Below are positions 51,643-59,912 of a DNA stretch of 64,000 bases, one piece after another. Under the pieces are notes generated by a model. It saw nothing but the letters and a program-made list of their open reading frames with translations, searched no databases and was not told the origin of the DNA. Origin of the DNA: Amycolatopsis antarctica (GTDB lineage: Bacteria > Actinomycetota > Actinomycetes > Mycobacteriales > Pseudonocardiaceae); contig NZ_NKYE01000017.1 of the NCBI RefSeq assembly GCF_002262875.1, positions 62,001-126,000 on the forward strand, written 5' to 3'. Position 1 is the stretch's first letter, and the number at the start of each line of letters is the position of its first letter. The position numbers and the translations under genes were made by a program.

Positions 51643-51676
51643 CGGGGTGTCGCCGAACAAGTTCGGCGACACCCCG
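51643..51676 (-). promoter_or_regulatory. Perfect 16-bp stem-loop after the second Esx gene
   Basis: Positions 51643-51658 and 51661-51676 are exact inverted repeats separated by two bases. The hairpin starts 5 bp past the Esx stop and has no U-run on the minus strand. It probably acts as an mRNA stabiliser, processing site or partial terminator, letting esx transcripts outnumber downstream ones. Confidence 0.75.
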
Positions 51677-51680
51677 CGAC

Positions 51681-51983
51681 TCACTTGACGCTGTAGCCAC
51701 CCCAGGCGTTCTGGCCGGTGTGCTCGACCTTCAGATAACCGCCGGTGATGTTGTTCAGGGTCATCTCGGCGGAGTTCAGGCTGTGCGGCATACGGGCCGC
51801 TGCCGCGTCCCACTGCTGCTTGGCCACCTGGTACTGGTCCTTGGCCGCGTCCTGCCATTCCTGCAGGTTGCTGATGACCTGCTCGTGCATGGACTGCAAC
51901 TCCGTCTGGAGCTGCTTGGTGATCGTGGCCATCTGGTCGCGCACCGTGTCGGCCATGCCCCGGTCAAATGTATAAGTAGGCAA
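51681..51983 (-). CDS. WXG100-family protein (EsxA-like) with TTG start
   Basis: The product is a 100-residue protein with two long helices around a turn, the WXG100 hairpin. The usual W-x-G is W-Q-D here (NLQEWQDAAKDQYQVAKQQW), an atypical turn. YLKVE near the C-terminus fits YxxxD/E. The only suitable start is TTG 51983 with AGGA nine bases upstream. It is probably the heterodimer partner of the WXG100 protein encoded 38 bp upstream. Confidence 0.88.
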   Translation of the reverse strand: MPTYTFDRGMADTVRDQMATITKQLQTELQSMHEQVISNLQEWQDAAKDQYQVAKQQWDAAAARMPHSLNSAEMTLNNITGGYLKVEHTGQNAWGGYSVK

Positions 51984-52021
51984 CGACTTCGTCCTTTCGA
52001 TTCACTAGAGGGAAAAGCGGA

Positions 52022-52339
52022 TCAGATCCCGAGTCCAGGTCCTACCGGGATGTTGCCCGCGGCCTCGGCGTTCGTCTGCTCACCGGCGGTGATGGTCTGC
52101 CGGTTGCCGTGCATGACCTCGATCATCTCGCCCAGCTTCTGGACGATGACGCTGCAGTCGTCCATCCACAGCTTCATCGAGTTGTCGAACGCGATCGACG
52201 CGTCACCGGTCCAGGTGCTCTTCAGCGCCGCGAGCGAGTCCGCAACCGACGACATGCCCTGCTTGGCGGTCGCCTGGGTGTTCGCCATGTGCCCGGCGGC
52301 CTGCTGCATCCCCGGGGTTGTTGTTGATACTCCTGCCAT
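52022..52339 (-). CDS. WXG100-family protein (EsxB-like)
   Basis: The product is a 105-residue protein and the first gene of the secretion train. It has the classic helix-turn-helix with WTG at the turn (LAALKSTWTGDASIAFDNSM). Two adjacent ATGs exist; ATG 52339 has GGAG six bases upstream and is preferred to 52342. The AAAGGAGAT ribosome site is the strongest in the operon, consistent with high expression. Confidence 0.93.
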   Translation of the reverse strand: MAGVSTTTPGMQQAAGHMANTQATAKQGMSSVADSLAALKSTWTGDASIAFDNSMKLWMDDCSVIVQKLGEMIEVMHGNRQTITAGEQTNAEAAGNIPVGPGLGI

Positions 52340-52342
52340 CAT

Positions 52343-53462
52343 GATCTCCTTTAACTGAAGCGAGAAAACACCGGTGCCAAGTGCACGTCCGAACCGCGCC
52401 AGTGCGCAACGCACCCGTACCCGGCATGTACATCGGTTCAGCAGGGTCTGGACAACCGGGCAGGCCGGTCCGGCGGACCCGGCCCGGGGGCGAGAGCGGC
52501 AACCCACCCACGAGGCAGCAAGCCTGTTCTTCACGGGCACGAGCCGGTGTGACCGGTGACCGAATGGCCTCGTGGACGATCACCATGGGCCCCGTCCGTC
52601 TCCCGCCGCTGGCTCGGCGGTGGCCCGCACGCGCACCAGGAACGGCGGGCGACGGCGACCGTCCGGGCCACCACCGACAAGGTCGATACCAAGAAGTTCA
52701 GCCTCACCGGAAGACAGGAGGTCCGTGCCGCGCGGCGCGGTTCCCGCCGGCCCCACTTCGCCGTGCACAGGCCCGGCGACGCGTCGTTTCCGGTCTGTGC
52801 CACCTACATCCGGCCATCCGTACCGGCCGCGCCGCGGGGAGCTCTGCCTGCTCGGCACACCAAGGAACATGTCGCTCATTTGAGCATCGTTTACAGGATG
52901 TACCCACATACCGTGGGCAGTAATTTGGGTCACCGTGATCGCCGTGCACCGGCGGCCGCGAGAGAACCGTGCTGATACCGGACGCGGTTGTCGCCATTTC
53001 GAAAGCCCGTCCACCGAGGCAGGGCGGCCGGATCCGGCGTCGGCCCGGCCCGGCGAGTCGTGTTCCGTTCGCAGGAAAAGGCCGGGCGCGAGAGCAGCCG
53101 GCACGGCAACCGCCTCCGTCGCGCTTCGTAAGCCCGCGAGTGGCGGCAGCCCTCCCCCGTGCGGCCGTCTTCCGCCGGTGTCGCCACTGCGGGCAGTCCG
53201 ATCTCGACCATCGGGACCGACCCCGCCCCTCTCGCCGCGCGGGATGGTGAACCGCACGGCACCGGTCATGCGGCGGTCGAAGCCCTGTGGCCCGGTACCT
53301 ACCGCTGATATGACGAACATGGCACTACTCCGGCGATCCTTGGTCTCGGTCACCATTGGGGTCGCGTCGTCATCGGCTGACGATGAAGCCACGACGCGAC
53401 ATCACATGAACGACTCCGGCACGGGAAGACGACCGGACGTCCCGTCACGGAGATGCTCCGGG
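52343..53462. promoter_or_regulatory. 1.1-kb non-coding region upstream of the esx/T7SS train
   Basis: I see no convincing gene here. Open frames exist on both strands but have Arg/Pro/Ser-biased products without conserved patterns. The region must hold the promoter of the 52-kb secretion train. It contains the palindrome at 52874-52885. No clear -35/-10 pair can be assigned by eye. Confidence 0.55.
52874..52885. promoter_or_regulatory. Palindrome GCTCATTTGAGC, possible regulator site
   Basis: This is an inverted repeat of five bases around TT, about 530 bp upstream of the first esx gene. The same arms occur at 55495-55508 upstream of the LuxR regulator trio. Shared arms in two promoter regions suggest an operator, possibly for one of the LuxR proteins. 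Confidence 0.4.
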
Positions 53463-53485
53463 CCACGCCGCCGGTACCGGCGTGG
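53463..53485 (-). terminator. Hairpin downstream of the LuxR gene pair
   Basis: An 8-bp stem (53463-53470 with 53478-53485) and 7-base loop lie 36 bp past the stop of the last regulator gene on the minus strand. There is no clear U-run, so it is a weak terminator candidate. Confidence 0.35.
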
Positions 53486-53520
53486 ACGCTCACCCGGCAG
53501 GTGACCGCGCTCCGGCTCGG

Positions 53521-54135
53521 TCAGATCAAACCCGCCCGCATCGCGTAGGCCACCGCGTGCGGGCGGCTACGCAGCTTGAACCGACTGGTCAGCTCGTAGA
53601 TGACGTTCTTCACGGTGCGCTCGGAGTAACAGAGCCGAGTGGCGATTCCGAGAGTGTCCAACCCGTCTGCCATCAACGTCAGAACGTCGACCTCGCGCGA
53701 GCTCAGGCCGTCGGTGCCGCGGTCGGGCTGGGTCGGTACCCGGACGGTCTCCATGGCCAGGATTCCGGTCGAGCCGGATCCCGAATCGGTGTCTTTCGCC
53801 TTTGCCGTGGCGAGAATCGAGCCGACGAGCCGGTCCGGGGTCGCGTCGGCGCGGGCCAGAAGTGCGGCGACGCCGCAGTCCGCGACGGCCCGGGGAGCCG
53901 ACTCCGCGGACGCGTCGGTCACCAGCAGCTTGGGTACTGCCGGTGTCGCCTCGATCTGCCGGATGAACGCGACCTCTCGAGCGGACAGACGGTCGACCGC
54001 GACGATGATCACGCCGCTTCCGGTCATCTCGGCGCGGTCCACCACTCGTACCTCACTGCGAGAGCTCAACTGGCTCGCGAGCCCCTCCTTGCTGAACATG
54101 TCCGTCGCTTCGATTGCGACATCAACCGGCTCCAT
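53521..54135 (-). CDS. LuxR-type transcriptional regulator 1
   Basis: The product is a 204-residue protein; ATG 54135 has AGGAG five bases upstream. The C-terminal ~65 residues are a LuxR/NarL HTH (LSSREVDVLTLMADGLDTLG, YSERTVKNVIYELTSRF). The N-terminal half has a receiver-like alpha/beta layout, but the acidic pair and the DxxMP phosphorylation motif are not recognisable. It lies 12 bp after a paralogous regulator and upstream of the esx train, so it is a candidate regulator of the secretion locus, probably not by classical phosphorylation. Confidence 0.87.
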   Translation of the reverse strand: MEPVDVAIEATDMFSKEGLASQLSSRSEVRVVDRAEMTGSGVIIVAVDRLSAREVAFIRQIEATPAVPKLLVTDASAESAPRAVADCGVAALLARADATPDRLVGSILATAKAKDTDSGSGSTGILAMETVRVPTQPDRGTDGLSSREVDVLTLMADGLDTLGIATRLCYSERTVKNVIYELTSRFKLRSRPHAVAYAMRAGLI

Positions 54136-54147
54136 TGGATCTCCTGT

Positions 54148-54831
54148 CTAGATGACCCCGGCACGCAACGCGAATGCGACGGCGTGCGCGCGGGTGTTGA
54201 GGCCATAACGGTTCATCAGTCCATAGAGGACGTTCTTGACCGTGCTTTCCGAGTACGCAAGCATTCCGGCGATCTCCTCGGTGCCGTGGCCGTCGGCCAG
54301 GTACCGGAGTACGTCCCGCTCCCGCGCGGACATGCCGGACAGGGTGAGCCCGTTGGGCTCCAGCACTTCCCGGCGCATCCGGTCGAGCTGGGTGAGCAGG
54401 CTGCCCTGCAGCCGCGGCGGCAGGAACGCCGCTCCGTCGCTCACCGCCAGAATCGTCCGCACCAGTTCGTCGCCACCGGTCGTGCAGCGCTGCAGCATCG
54501 CCGCCATCCCGCACTCGATGGCCGTCATCAGAACGTCGACCCGGAAATGATCGGTGACGATGACACACCGCGGCGGGGAATCGCCTGCCGTCGCCCGGAT
54601 CTCCCGGAGAAACGCGAACGCCCCCTCGCCGATCGACTCCTCGACGACCACGGCGACATCCGCCGTGGCCACGTCGGCGCCGGTCACGATCTTCAGCCGA
54701 TCGTCGCCGCGCAGGATGCTGGCGGCCCCCACACCGGTCATCGGGTCGGAGGAGTGCACCGCGACCGCCACCTCGGCGCCGTTGCCCACGGTCGTCGGCC
54801 ACGGGCCGGGCTTCACCGTCGATGTCTCCAT
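54148..54831 (-). CDS. LuxR-type transcriptional regulator 2
   Basis: The product is a 227-residue protein from ATG 54831. The LuxR HTH is at about 160-227 (MSARERDVLRYLADGHGTEE, YSESTVKNVLYGLMNRYGL). The receiver-like N-terminus has Glu where a phospho-acceptor Asp would be expected (VAVVVEESIGEG). It shares the ending AHAVAFALRAGVI with regulator 1 (PHAVAYAMRAGLI), so the two arose by tandem duplication and may form a heterodimer. Confidence 0.87.
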   Translation of the reverse strand: METSTVKPGPWPTTVGNGAEVAVAVHSSDPMTGVGAASILRGDDRLKIVTGADVATADVAVVVEESIGEGAFAFLREIRATAGDSPPRCVIVTDHFRVDVLMTAIECGMAAMLQRCTTGGDELVRTILAVSDGAAFLPPRLQGSLLTQLDRMRREVLEPNGLTLSGMSARERDVLRYLADGHGTEEIAGMLAYSESTVKNVLYGLMNRYGLNTRAHAVAFALRAGVI

Positions 54832-54932
54832 CGGCTGTTCTCACCACCACGTCTTGTGCGAGCGGCGGGCCACAAACGGGCCCGAGGGTCAAAGGTCGAT
54901 CGGTACGGCCATGTGCGGGTTCGCGCGTCCGG

Positions 54933-55286
54933 TCAGGCCGCCACCGGAGTGCGCCGCGGAGCACTCCGCGTCGGTGCGCCGTCGCGGGCGGGCGGAACGT
55001 CCGTGAGCCGCCCGGGAGGGGACACCGGATCGGCCGTCCTGATCAGGTCCAGCACCTGCGGATCGGCACCGTGCGCCGCCAGCAGCTCGGCAAGGAGGTC
55101 CCGATCGTCGCCGGCCAGCGGCAACGGGTCGAACGTGCCGGCCAGGACGATCGTCCGGGTGGCATCGCCGAGCTGACCGTCGACGAGGTGCTGACGGGCC
55201 TCGGCAGCCACGTGTCCGGGCAACCAGGTGGCAAATCGAAGCAACATCTCATGCAGGTCCGTGGCGGCCCGCTCCGGAGTGCGCAT
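54933..55286 (-). CDS. Small protein of unknown function, first gene of the regulator trio
   Basis: The product is a 117-residue protein from ATG 55286 with AGGAG five bases upstream; longer upstream starts lack a site. The first 80 residues are predicted mainly helical (DLHEMLLRFATWLPGHVAAE, DLLAELLAAHGADPQVLDLI) and the tail is Pro/Arg-rich. I do not recognise a family. It is co-directional with the two LuxR genes 101 bp downstream and probably co-transcribed. Confidence 0.7.
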   Translation of the reverse strand: MRTPERAATDLHEMLLRFATWLPGHVAAEARQHLVDGQLGDATRTIVLAGTFDPLPLAGDDRDLLAELLAAHGADPQVLDLIRTADPVSPPGRLTDVPPARDGAPTRSAPRRTPVAA

Positions 55287-55776
55287 CTGTGCTCCTGTCC
55301 TCGTAACGTCTGGACCAAGCATGACGATGCACTCTCCACGATCGCTCCACATTCGCTTCATGGCACTAGGCGCAATCAGCCACATTCGCGTGGAACTACC
55401 TCTGACCTGCACGAACGTCCACTACATCGTGCGCTCAATCAGGAGAACATCGCCGCATCGGCGTGCGAGAACGGCCACCGCGAACCGACAGGACCGCTCA
55501 TATGAGCGATTGTGAGCCTTCGCTCCATGTCTGGCTTCACACGCCTACACACACTGGAGCACCCCCCGGAACGCCGAGCGGGAACGCGTGGGGCGGGAGC
55601 CGAACGCGTCAGCTTCTCCGCAGCGTGAGGACCATTTTCCCGGCCCGTGGCGCGTCGTTCGGACCCCTGCCGCGACAACGCTTCCCAGCCTCGGCGAGCG
55701 CTCATGTGACATCTCGGCCGCCGACGTCCACTCCGACCCTTGCCGCTCTGTGGGTCCGCGTGGTGCCGGTGGGCGG
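55287..55776. promoter_or_regulatory. Intergenic region with palindrome CGCTCATATGAGCG
   Basis: This is a 490-bp gap between the end of the GH97 gene and the start of the regulator trio. A perfect 14-bp palindrome lies at 55495-55508, sharing GCTCA/TGAGC arms with 52874-52885. No gene is convincing here. Confidence 0.5.
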
Positions 55777-57813
55777 TCAGGAGTGCCGGGGACGCAGGCG
55801 GATCGCGGTACCACCGCCGGCGGGCAGCCGAAGTGTCAGCGTGGTGGAGGCCCGCACGGTCCTGGTCTCGATCTCGATCGGAAGCGGGTTCTGGTGCCAG
55901 TCGGTGTCCGCGGCGTCGCGGTAGATCTCCGCCTCGTACCGGCCCGGGCGCAGGAAACGCAGCGGCACCCGCAGCGTCCGGTCCCGCTCGTCGGTGATCG
56001 CGCCGAGATACCAGGTATCGCCCTTCCGCCGGGCGACAACGGTGTGGTCACCGATCACGCAGTCCAGGAACCGCGTCTCGTCCCAGCTCGCCGGGATGTC
56101 CTTCAGGTAGGCGTAACCCGGATGTGCGCGATAGTTCTCCGGGGTGTCGGCCAGCATCTGCAACGGGCTGAAGAACACCGAGTACAACGCGAGCTGGGTG
56201 GCCGAGGTCGTCTGCACCCGGGTACCGAGCCCCGCCGGATCCCAGGTCACGTTGAGGACGCCCGGCGTGTAGTCGGCCGGCCCGCCGATGAATCTGGTGA
56301 ACGGCAGGATGGTGGCCTGCTCCGGCGGATTGCCCTCCGGCCCCATGTAGTTGTGCTGTTCCATCCCGGCGACGCCCTCGCCGGTCATCATGTTCGGATA
56401 GGTGCGCCCGAGACCAGTCGGCTTGATCGCCTCGTGTGCGTTGATCATGATCCGGTACCGGGCGGCGGCATCGATCACCCGCTGGTAGTGGCGCACGGCC
56501 TCCTGGTCGAAGTGGCTGCGGTTCACCCCGCCGAGCTGGAACTTGGTGGCATAGCCGGTCTTGATCGCGTGGATGCCGAGTTCGGCGTAGCGCGCGAAGA
56601 TCGTGTCCAGCTTCTCCTCGTAGTAGTCGACGAAGCCGCGGGTCTCGTTGTGCGCGATGAAGCCGACACCGTTCTCACGCGCGTACCGCAGTACCTCCGG
56701 CAGGTCGAAATCCGCCCGCGGGGTGAGGAAGTCCTGGCCGGTCCACTCGCCACCGGCATTGGTGTTCCACCCCTCGGCGAGTACGTTGCGGGCGCCCGTC
56801 TCCTTGGCGAGGTCGATGTACTGCTTGACCCGATCCGTCGTCGCCCCGTGCCGCGGCCCCTCGGTCCAGGTGGTGTGCCGCCGCTGCAGTTCCCACCACA
56901 CGCCGACGTAGGTTCCCGGTTCGATCCACGAGGTGTCCGCGAACGAGCAGGGTTCGTTGAGGTTCTCGATCAGGTGCGATTCGGCGAGATCACCCGCCCG
57001 GTCGCCGATGGTCAGCGTGCGCCACGGCGTGGAGAACTCACCGGACAGCTTGGCTTTCGTGCCGTCGGGCAGACTGATCAGCTCGCTGGTGAAGGTGCCC
57101 GGGCGGGCGCTGTCGGCGGCCAGGGTCATGCTCGGATAGTCGATCAGCGCCGCCTCGTGCAGCACGAGATGCTGCCCGTCCCGGGTGACGAAGGTGAGCG
57201 GAGTCTGGGCGGTCTCCACCTCGGCCAGCGCGGCCTTGCGATAGTGCCGCTCGTCCGCGTTCCAGTCGGTACCCGCCGCCAGGGACCAACTGGTGGCCGT
57301 CGGCGGCAGCACGAACTCGGTGCGCTCGGCGGTGACCGTGTAGTCGCCGAGTCCGGCCTGTGCGGGCAACCGGTAGCGGAATCCCAGCCCGTCGTCGAAA
57401 ACCCGGACGACCAGTTCGAGCCGGATCCCGCTCTCCGGCTGCACGGTCCGCACCACGCACTCGTTCGCGCGGTTGCGGACGACGGCGTCGGATCCCCATA
57501 CCGGGCGCCAGGATTCGTCGATCCTGGAGTGCTCGACGTCCTCCAGCACCAGGCCGCCGGTGAGCGAAGGGCGATCGGCAAGGTCGAGTCCGAGCCCGGC
57601 GGAATCCACCAGTACACGGCCACGACGCCGCACCTCGTACCGGAGACGACCGTCGAGCACCCGGACGGTCACCCGGAGCCGGCCGTTCGGCGAACGCACC
57701 ACGGCACGATCCTCGGTCGCCGCGGACGCGGTGGCGGGGCCGAGAACCGCCTCGGCGAGCGCGGCGCCCACGGTGCCACCGAGGACCATACGACGATTGG
57801 GCTGACTGACCAT
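55777..57813 (-). CDS. Glycoside hydrolase family 97 (SusB-like), secreted
   Basis: The product is a 678-residue protein. ATG 57813 has GGAG six bases upstream and gives a Tat-like signal (NRRMVLGGTVGAALAEAVLG, cleavage near ATASA). The N-terminal beta-sandwich (to about 270) is followed by a TIM barrel with AEGWNTNAGGEWTG, GIHAIKTGYATKF and the GH97-typical INAHEAIKPTGLGRTYPN and MTGEGVAGMEQ, then a C-terminal beta domain. GH97 enzymes are alpha-glucosidases or alpha-galactosidases; catalytic Glu residues in HEA and GEG are present, but which specificity applies cannot be said. There is no link to the secretion locus. Confidence 0.9.
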   Translation of the reverse strand: MVSQPNRRMVLGGTVGAALAEAVLGPATASAATEDRAVVRSPNGRLRVTVRVLDGRLRYEVRRRGRVLVDSAGLGLDLADRPSLTGGLVLEDVEHSRIDESWRPVWGSDAVVRNRANECVVRTVQPESGIRLELVVRVFDDGLGFRYRLPAQAGLGDYTVTAERTEFVLPPTATSWSLAAGTDWNADERHYRKAALAEVETAQTPLTFVTRDGQHLVLHEAALIDYPSMTLAADSARPGTFTSELISLPDGTKAKLSGEFSTPWRTLTIGDRAGDLAESHLIENLNEPCSFADTSWIEPGTYVGVWWELQRRHTTWTEGPRHGATTDRVKQYIDLAKETGARNVLAEGWNTNAGGEWTGQDFLTPRADFDLPEVLRYARENGVGFIAHNETRGFVDYYEEKLDTIFARYAELGIHAIKTGYATKFQLGGVNRSHFDQEAVRHYQRVIDAAARYRIMINAHEAIKPTGLGRTYPNMMTGEGVAGMEQHNYMGPEGNPPEQATILPFTRFIGGPADYTPGVLNVTWDPAGLGTRVQTTSATQLALYSVFFSPLQMLADTPENYRAHPGYAYLKDIPASWDETRFLDCVIGDHTVVARRKGDTWYLGAITDERDRTLRVPLRFLRPGRYEAEIYRDAADTDWHQNPLPIEIETRTVRASTTLTLRLPAGGGTAIRLRPRHS

Positions 57814-58223
57814 CTCACGCTCCATGGGCGGCGGGATCTCGAAGCAACCGGGCACATCCTGTCGTCGTCGCGGCCCGCCCGCAAACGCTCCCGTAGCATT
57901 CCCGTTCTGCCGGAACAGTAATTCTCGACTCGACAGACGACTACGTGGCCGCGCCGGGTGCGGCCGCCGAAACTCACATCACTGTCCGAACCTACGGCAC
58001 GACCGGACCGCGAAAGTGGTTGCTCCGGGCCGCCAGGACAAACGAACAAGCGATTTCGCCCGTCGGGCCGAATCGCCACCGCACGCCTGGTTCTCGTTCT
58101 GTTCCACGGAAAGATGGCGCGAGGTGGCGATCCGGTGACAGCGCCGCACAGCGATGCCGGGCGATTCGATACGACTGGTTACCGAGCTACCGCATTCCTT
58201 GACAACATCGGAAAGGGCCCATC
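57814..58223. promoter_or_regulatory. Divergent intergenic region
   Basis: A 410-bp gap lies between the GH97 gene (minus) and the small secreted-protein gene (plus), so it should hold two divergent promoters. No gene or clear operator is visible. Confidence 0.4.
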
Positions 58224-58448
58224 ATGAAGAAACTCGTAGTCGGCGCCGTTCTCGGTTTCGGCACCCTGCTGGCCACCGCGACGCCCGCCTCGGCCGTCGA
58301 CTGGTACTACACCGGATATTGGTATCCCAGCGCGGCCGCGTGCGAACGGGGATACCAGGACATCGTCGACAATCCCGGTGGCGCGGACCTGCCGCACGAG
58401 TGCAGGCGCAACGGCGTCGGCGTCTACGAACTGTGGCGCGTCGGCTGA
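58224..58448 (+). CDS. Small secreted protein with two cysteines
   Basis: The product is a 74-residue protein; the ATG follows a GGAAAGG ribosome site. It has a typical Sec signal (MKKLVVGAVLGFGTLLATAT, cleavage after PASA). The mature part of about 50 residues is aromatic-rich (VDWYYTGYWYPS) with two Cys (ACERGYQ and HECRRN) that could form one disulfide. No family is recognised with confidence. Confidence 0.8.
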   Translation: MKKLVVGAVLGFGTLLATATPASAVDWYYTGYWYPSAAACERGYQDIVDNPGGADLPHECRRNGVGVYELWRVG

Positions 58449-58509
58449 TCCGCCGACCGGCGAGGCGATGACGGCGGCCGCCGATACGTTCGGAAACCTC
58501 GGCTGTCGC

Positions 58510-58541
58510 CGTCATCCGTGACTGCCGGGTGGCGGATGACG
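58510..58541 (+). terminator. Inverted repeat downstream of the small secreted-protein gene
   Basis: A 9-bp perfect stem (58510-58518 with 58533-58541) has a 14-base loop and no U-run, about 60 bp past the stop. It is a possible factor-assisted terminator. Confidence 0.35.
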
Positions 58542-58553
58542 CACAACGGCAAA

Positions 58554-58584
58554 CGGCCCATCGACAGGGATCGTCGACGGGCCG
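58554..58584 (-). terminator. Terminator hairpin of tRNA-Val(CAC)
   Basis: A 12-bp stem with one mismatch and a 7-base loop lies 22 bp past the tRNA 3' end on the minus strand and is followed by TTTG. Confidence 0.6.
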
Positions 58585-58605
58585 CTGACCTGGAGCAATA
58601 CTGGG

Positions 58606-58677
58606 TGGGCGATACTGGGATCGAACCAGTGACCTCTTCGGTGTGAACGAAGCGCTCTCCCGCTGAGCTAATCGCCC
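58606..58677 (-). tRNA. tRNA-Val (anticodon CAC)
   Basis: A 72-nt cloverleaf with acceptor GGGCGAT/ATCGCCC, anticodon stem CTTCG/CGAAG with loop TTCACAC (anticodon CAC), and T-arm GGTTCGATCC. The 3' CCA is not fully encoded. It stands alone on the minus strand. Confidence 0.95.
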
Positions 58678-58684
58678 GCTCGCG

Positions 58685-59083
58685 GTGTGAGAGGAACACT
58701 ACCGGACGCCCTTCGTCGCCGGGCAAACGGGTGGTTGAACCTCGTGCACTGTCCGCGCACCGCCGGGCACGCAGTGCACAACCCGGTGCTCCACGCCCTG
58801 CGTGGGCCAGCGACCGGGCGGCCGGGCACGAGTGTCGGGTCACAGTGCAGGCGCATTCGCGGGACGGTTCTTTTCCCCGGCGCACCGAACGAGCAGAATG
58901 GAACCAGTGATCGCGACAGGGCCGCTGTGAAGATCAACGGCCGGGAGAGCGATGATGGGGCGTGGGGTGCCGATGACCCCAGACGAGTGAAGTCGGACGA
59001 AACCGCGTGCGAACGACCGCCCGGCTGCGTCTCACATCGGAACTCGGCCGACAGGGGCCGGGAAGGGAGCAGAAGGGTAGACC
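58685..59083. other. Intergenic region before the SsgA-like gene
   Basis: About 400 bp without a convincing gene. It should contain the divergent promoters of tRNA-Val(CAC) and the SsgA-like gene. The latter has an AAGGGAGCAGAAGGG ribosome site just before 59084. Confidence 0.45.
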
Positions 59084-59509
59084 ATGCGAAACGACCACGT
59101 GACGCTCCGCTCGACGGCGGTCTTCGATCTGCTGGCGCCGCGGACGCCCGCGGTTCCGGTGAAGGTGGAACTGCGCTACGACACCCGTGATCCCTACGCG
59201 GTCGTCGCCGCCTTCCGCACCGGCCGTGCAGGCTGGGTCGAGTGGGTGTACGCACGCGACCTGCTCGCCGACGGCCTGCTCGCCGACGCCGGCGACGGCG
59301 ATGTCCGCATCCGCCCGTCCGTCGAGGATCCCGAGTCCGTGCTGATCGAGCTGAGCTCGCCATCCGGGCACGCCGTGTTCGAGGCCTCGGCGCAGGAGCT
59401 GGCCGACTTCCTGGACCGCACCTACGACGTCGTCCTGCCGGGCAACGAGCACCTGTGGGTCAATGTGGACGACGCCTTGACCCACCTGATCCCCAACGAC
59501 CTGGCCTGA
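59084..59509 (+). CDS. SsgA-family sporulation/cell division regulator (SsgB-like)
   Basis: The product is a 141-residue protein from ATG 59084. It shows the SsgA/SsgB pattern throughout: VPVKVELRYDTRDPYAVVAA, GWVEWVYARDLLADGL, GDVRIRPS, VLIELSSPSGHAVFEA, then a helix and a C-terminal acidic helix. The family helps position FtsZ at sporulation septa in actinomycetes. With a single copy visible, an SsgB-type orthologue is likely, but paralogues elsewhere cannot be excluded. Confidence 0.93.
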   Translation: MRNDHVTLRSTAVFDLLAPRTPAVPVKVELRYDTRDPYAVVAAFRTGRAGWVEWVYARDLLADGLLADAGDGDVRIRPSVEDPESVLIELSSPSGHAVFEASAQELADFLDRTYDVVLPGNEHLWVNVDDALTHLIPNDLA

Positions 59510-59618
59510 CGGCCCGCCGATCACCCGCGGCCACCCCCCGGTGCGACACCGATTCCGGGTGTCCGCTAGTGTTTCTGACACACCACAGGGTCGCGGTTCG
59601 CACCGGGACCACGTGATT

Positions 59619-59691
59619 GCGGACGTAGCGCAGCTGGTAGCGCATCACCTTGCCAAGGTGAGGGTCGCGGGTTCGAATCCCGTCGTCCGCT
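59619..59691 (+). tRNA. tRNA-Gly (anticodon GCC)
   Basis: A 73-nt cloverleaf with acceptor GCGGACG/CGTCCGC, anticodon loop TTGCCAA, and T-arm GGTTCGAATCC. CCA is not encoded. It is the first of three clustered tRNAs. Confidence 0.96.
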
Positions 59692-59759
59692 CGACTGCGG
59701 AGTCACCTCGCAGTGAGGCCAGGTTCATTCCTCAATCTTTGCGAACCGGCTTCGTACGC

Positions 59760-59831
59760 GGCGGCGTGGCCGAGTGGTTCAGGCAAGGGCCTGCAAAGCC
59801 CTGTACGCGGGTTCGATTCCCGCCGCCGCCT
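59760..59831 (+). tRNA. tRNA-Cys (anticodon GCA)
   Basis: A 72-nt cloverleaf with acceptor GGCGGCG/CGCCGCC, anticodon loop CTGCAAA, and T-arm GGTTCGATTCC. It lies one base upstream of the next tRNA. Confidence 0.95.
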
Positions 59832-59832
59832 C

Positions 59833-59907
59833 GCGCGATTAGCTCAGCGGGAGAGCGCTTCCCTGACACGGAAGAGGTCACTGGTTCAATCCCAGTATCG
59901 CGCACCA
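59833..59907 (+). tRNA. tRNA-Val (anticodon GAC)
   Basis: A cloverleaf with acceptor GCGCGAT/ATCGCGC, anticodon loop CTGACAC, and encoded CCA. Its body is very similar to the tRNA-Val(CAC) at 58606-58677, differing mainly in the acceptor stem and anticodon arm. Confidence 0.96.
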
Positions 59908-59912
59908 GCTCA

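Noticed and set aside
52580-53392. A 270-codon minus-strand frame in the gap upstream of the esx genes
   Set aside because: The Arg/Gly/Pro-biased product has no fold pattern and no ribosome site, and the overlapping plus-strand frames are of similar quality. It is treated as non-coding.
55777-57855. Longer GH97 starts at 57855 and 57825
   Set aside because: ATG 57813 has the best-spaced ribosome site and places the Tat-like signal at the N-terminus.
58687-59190. A 167-codon plus-strand frame
   Set aside because: It overlaps the SsgA-like gene in another frame and has no coding pattern.
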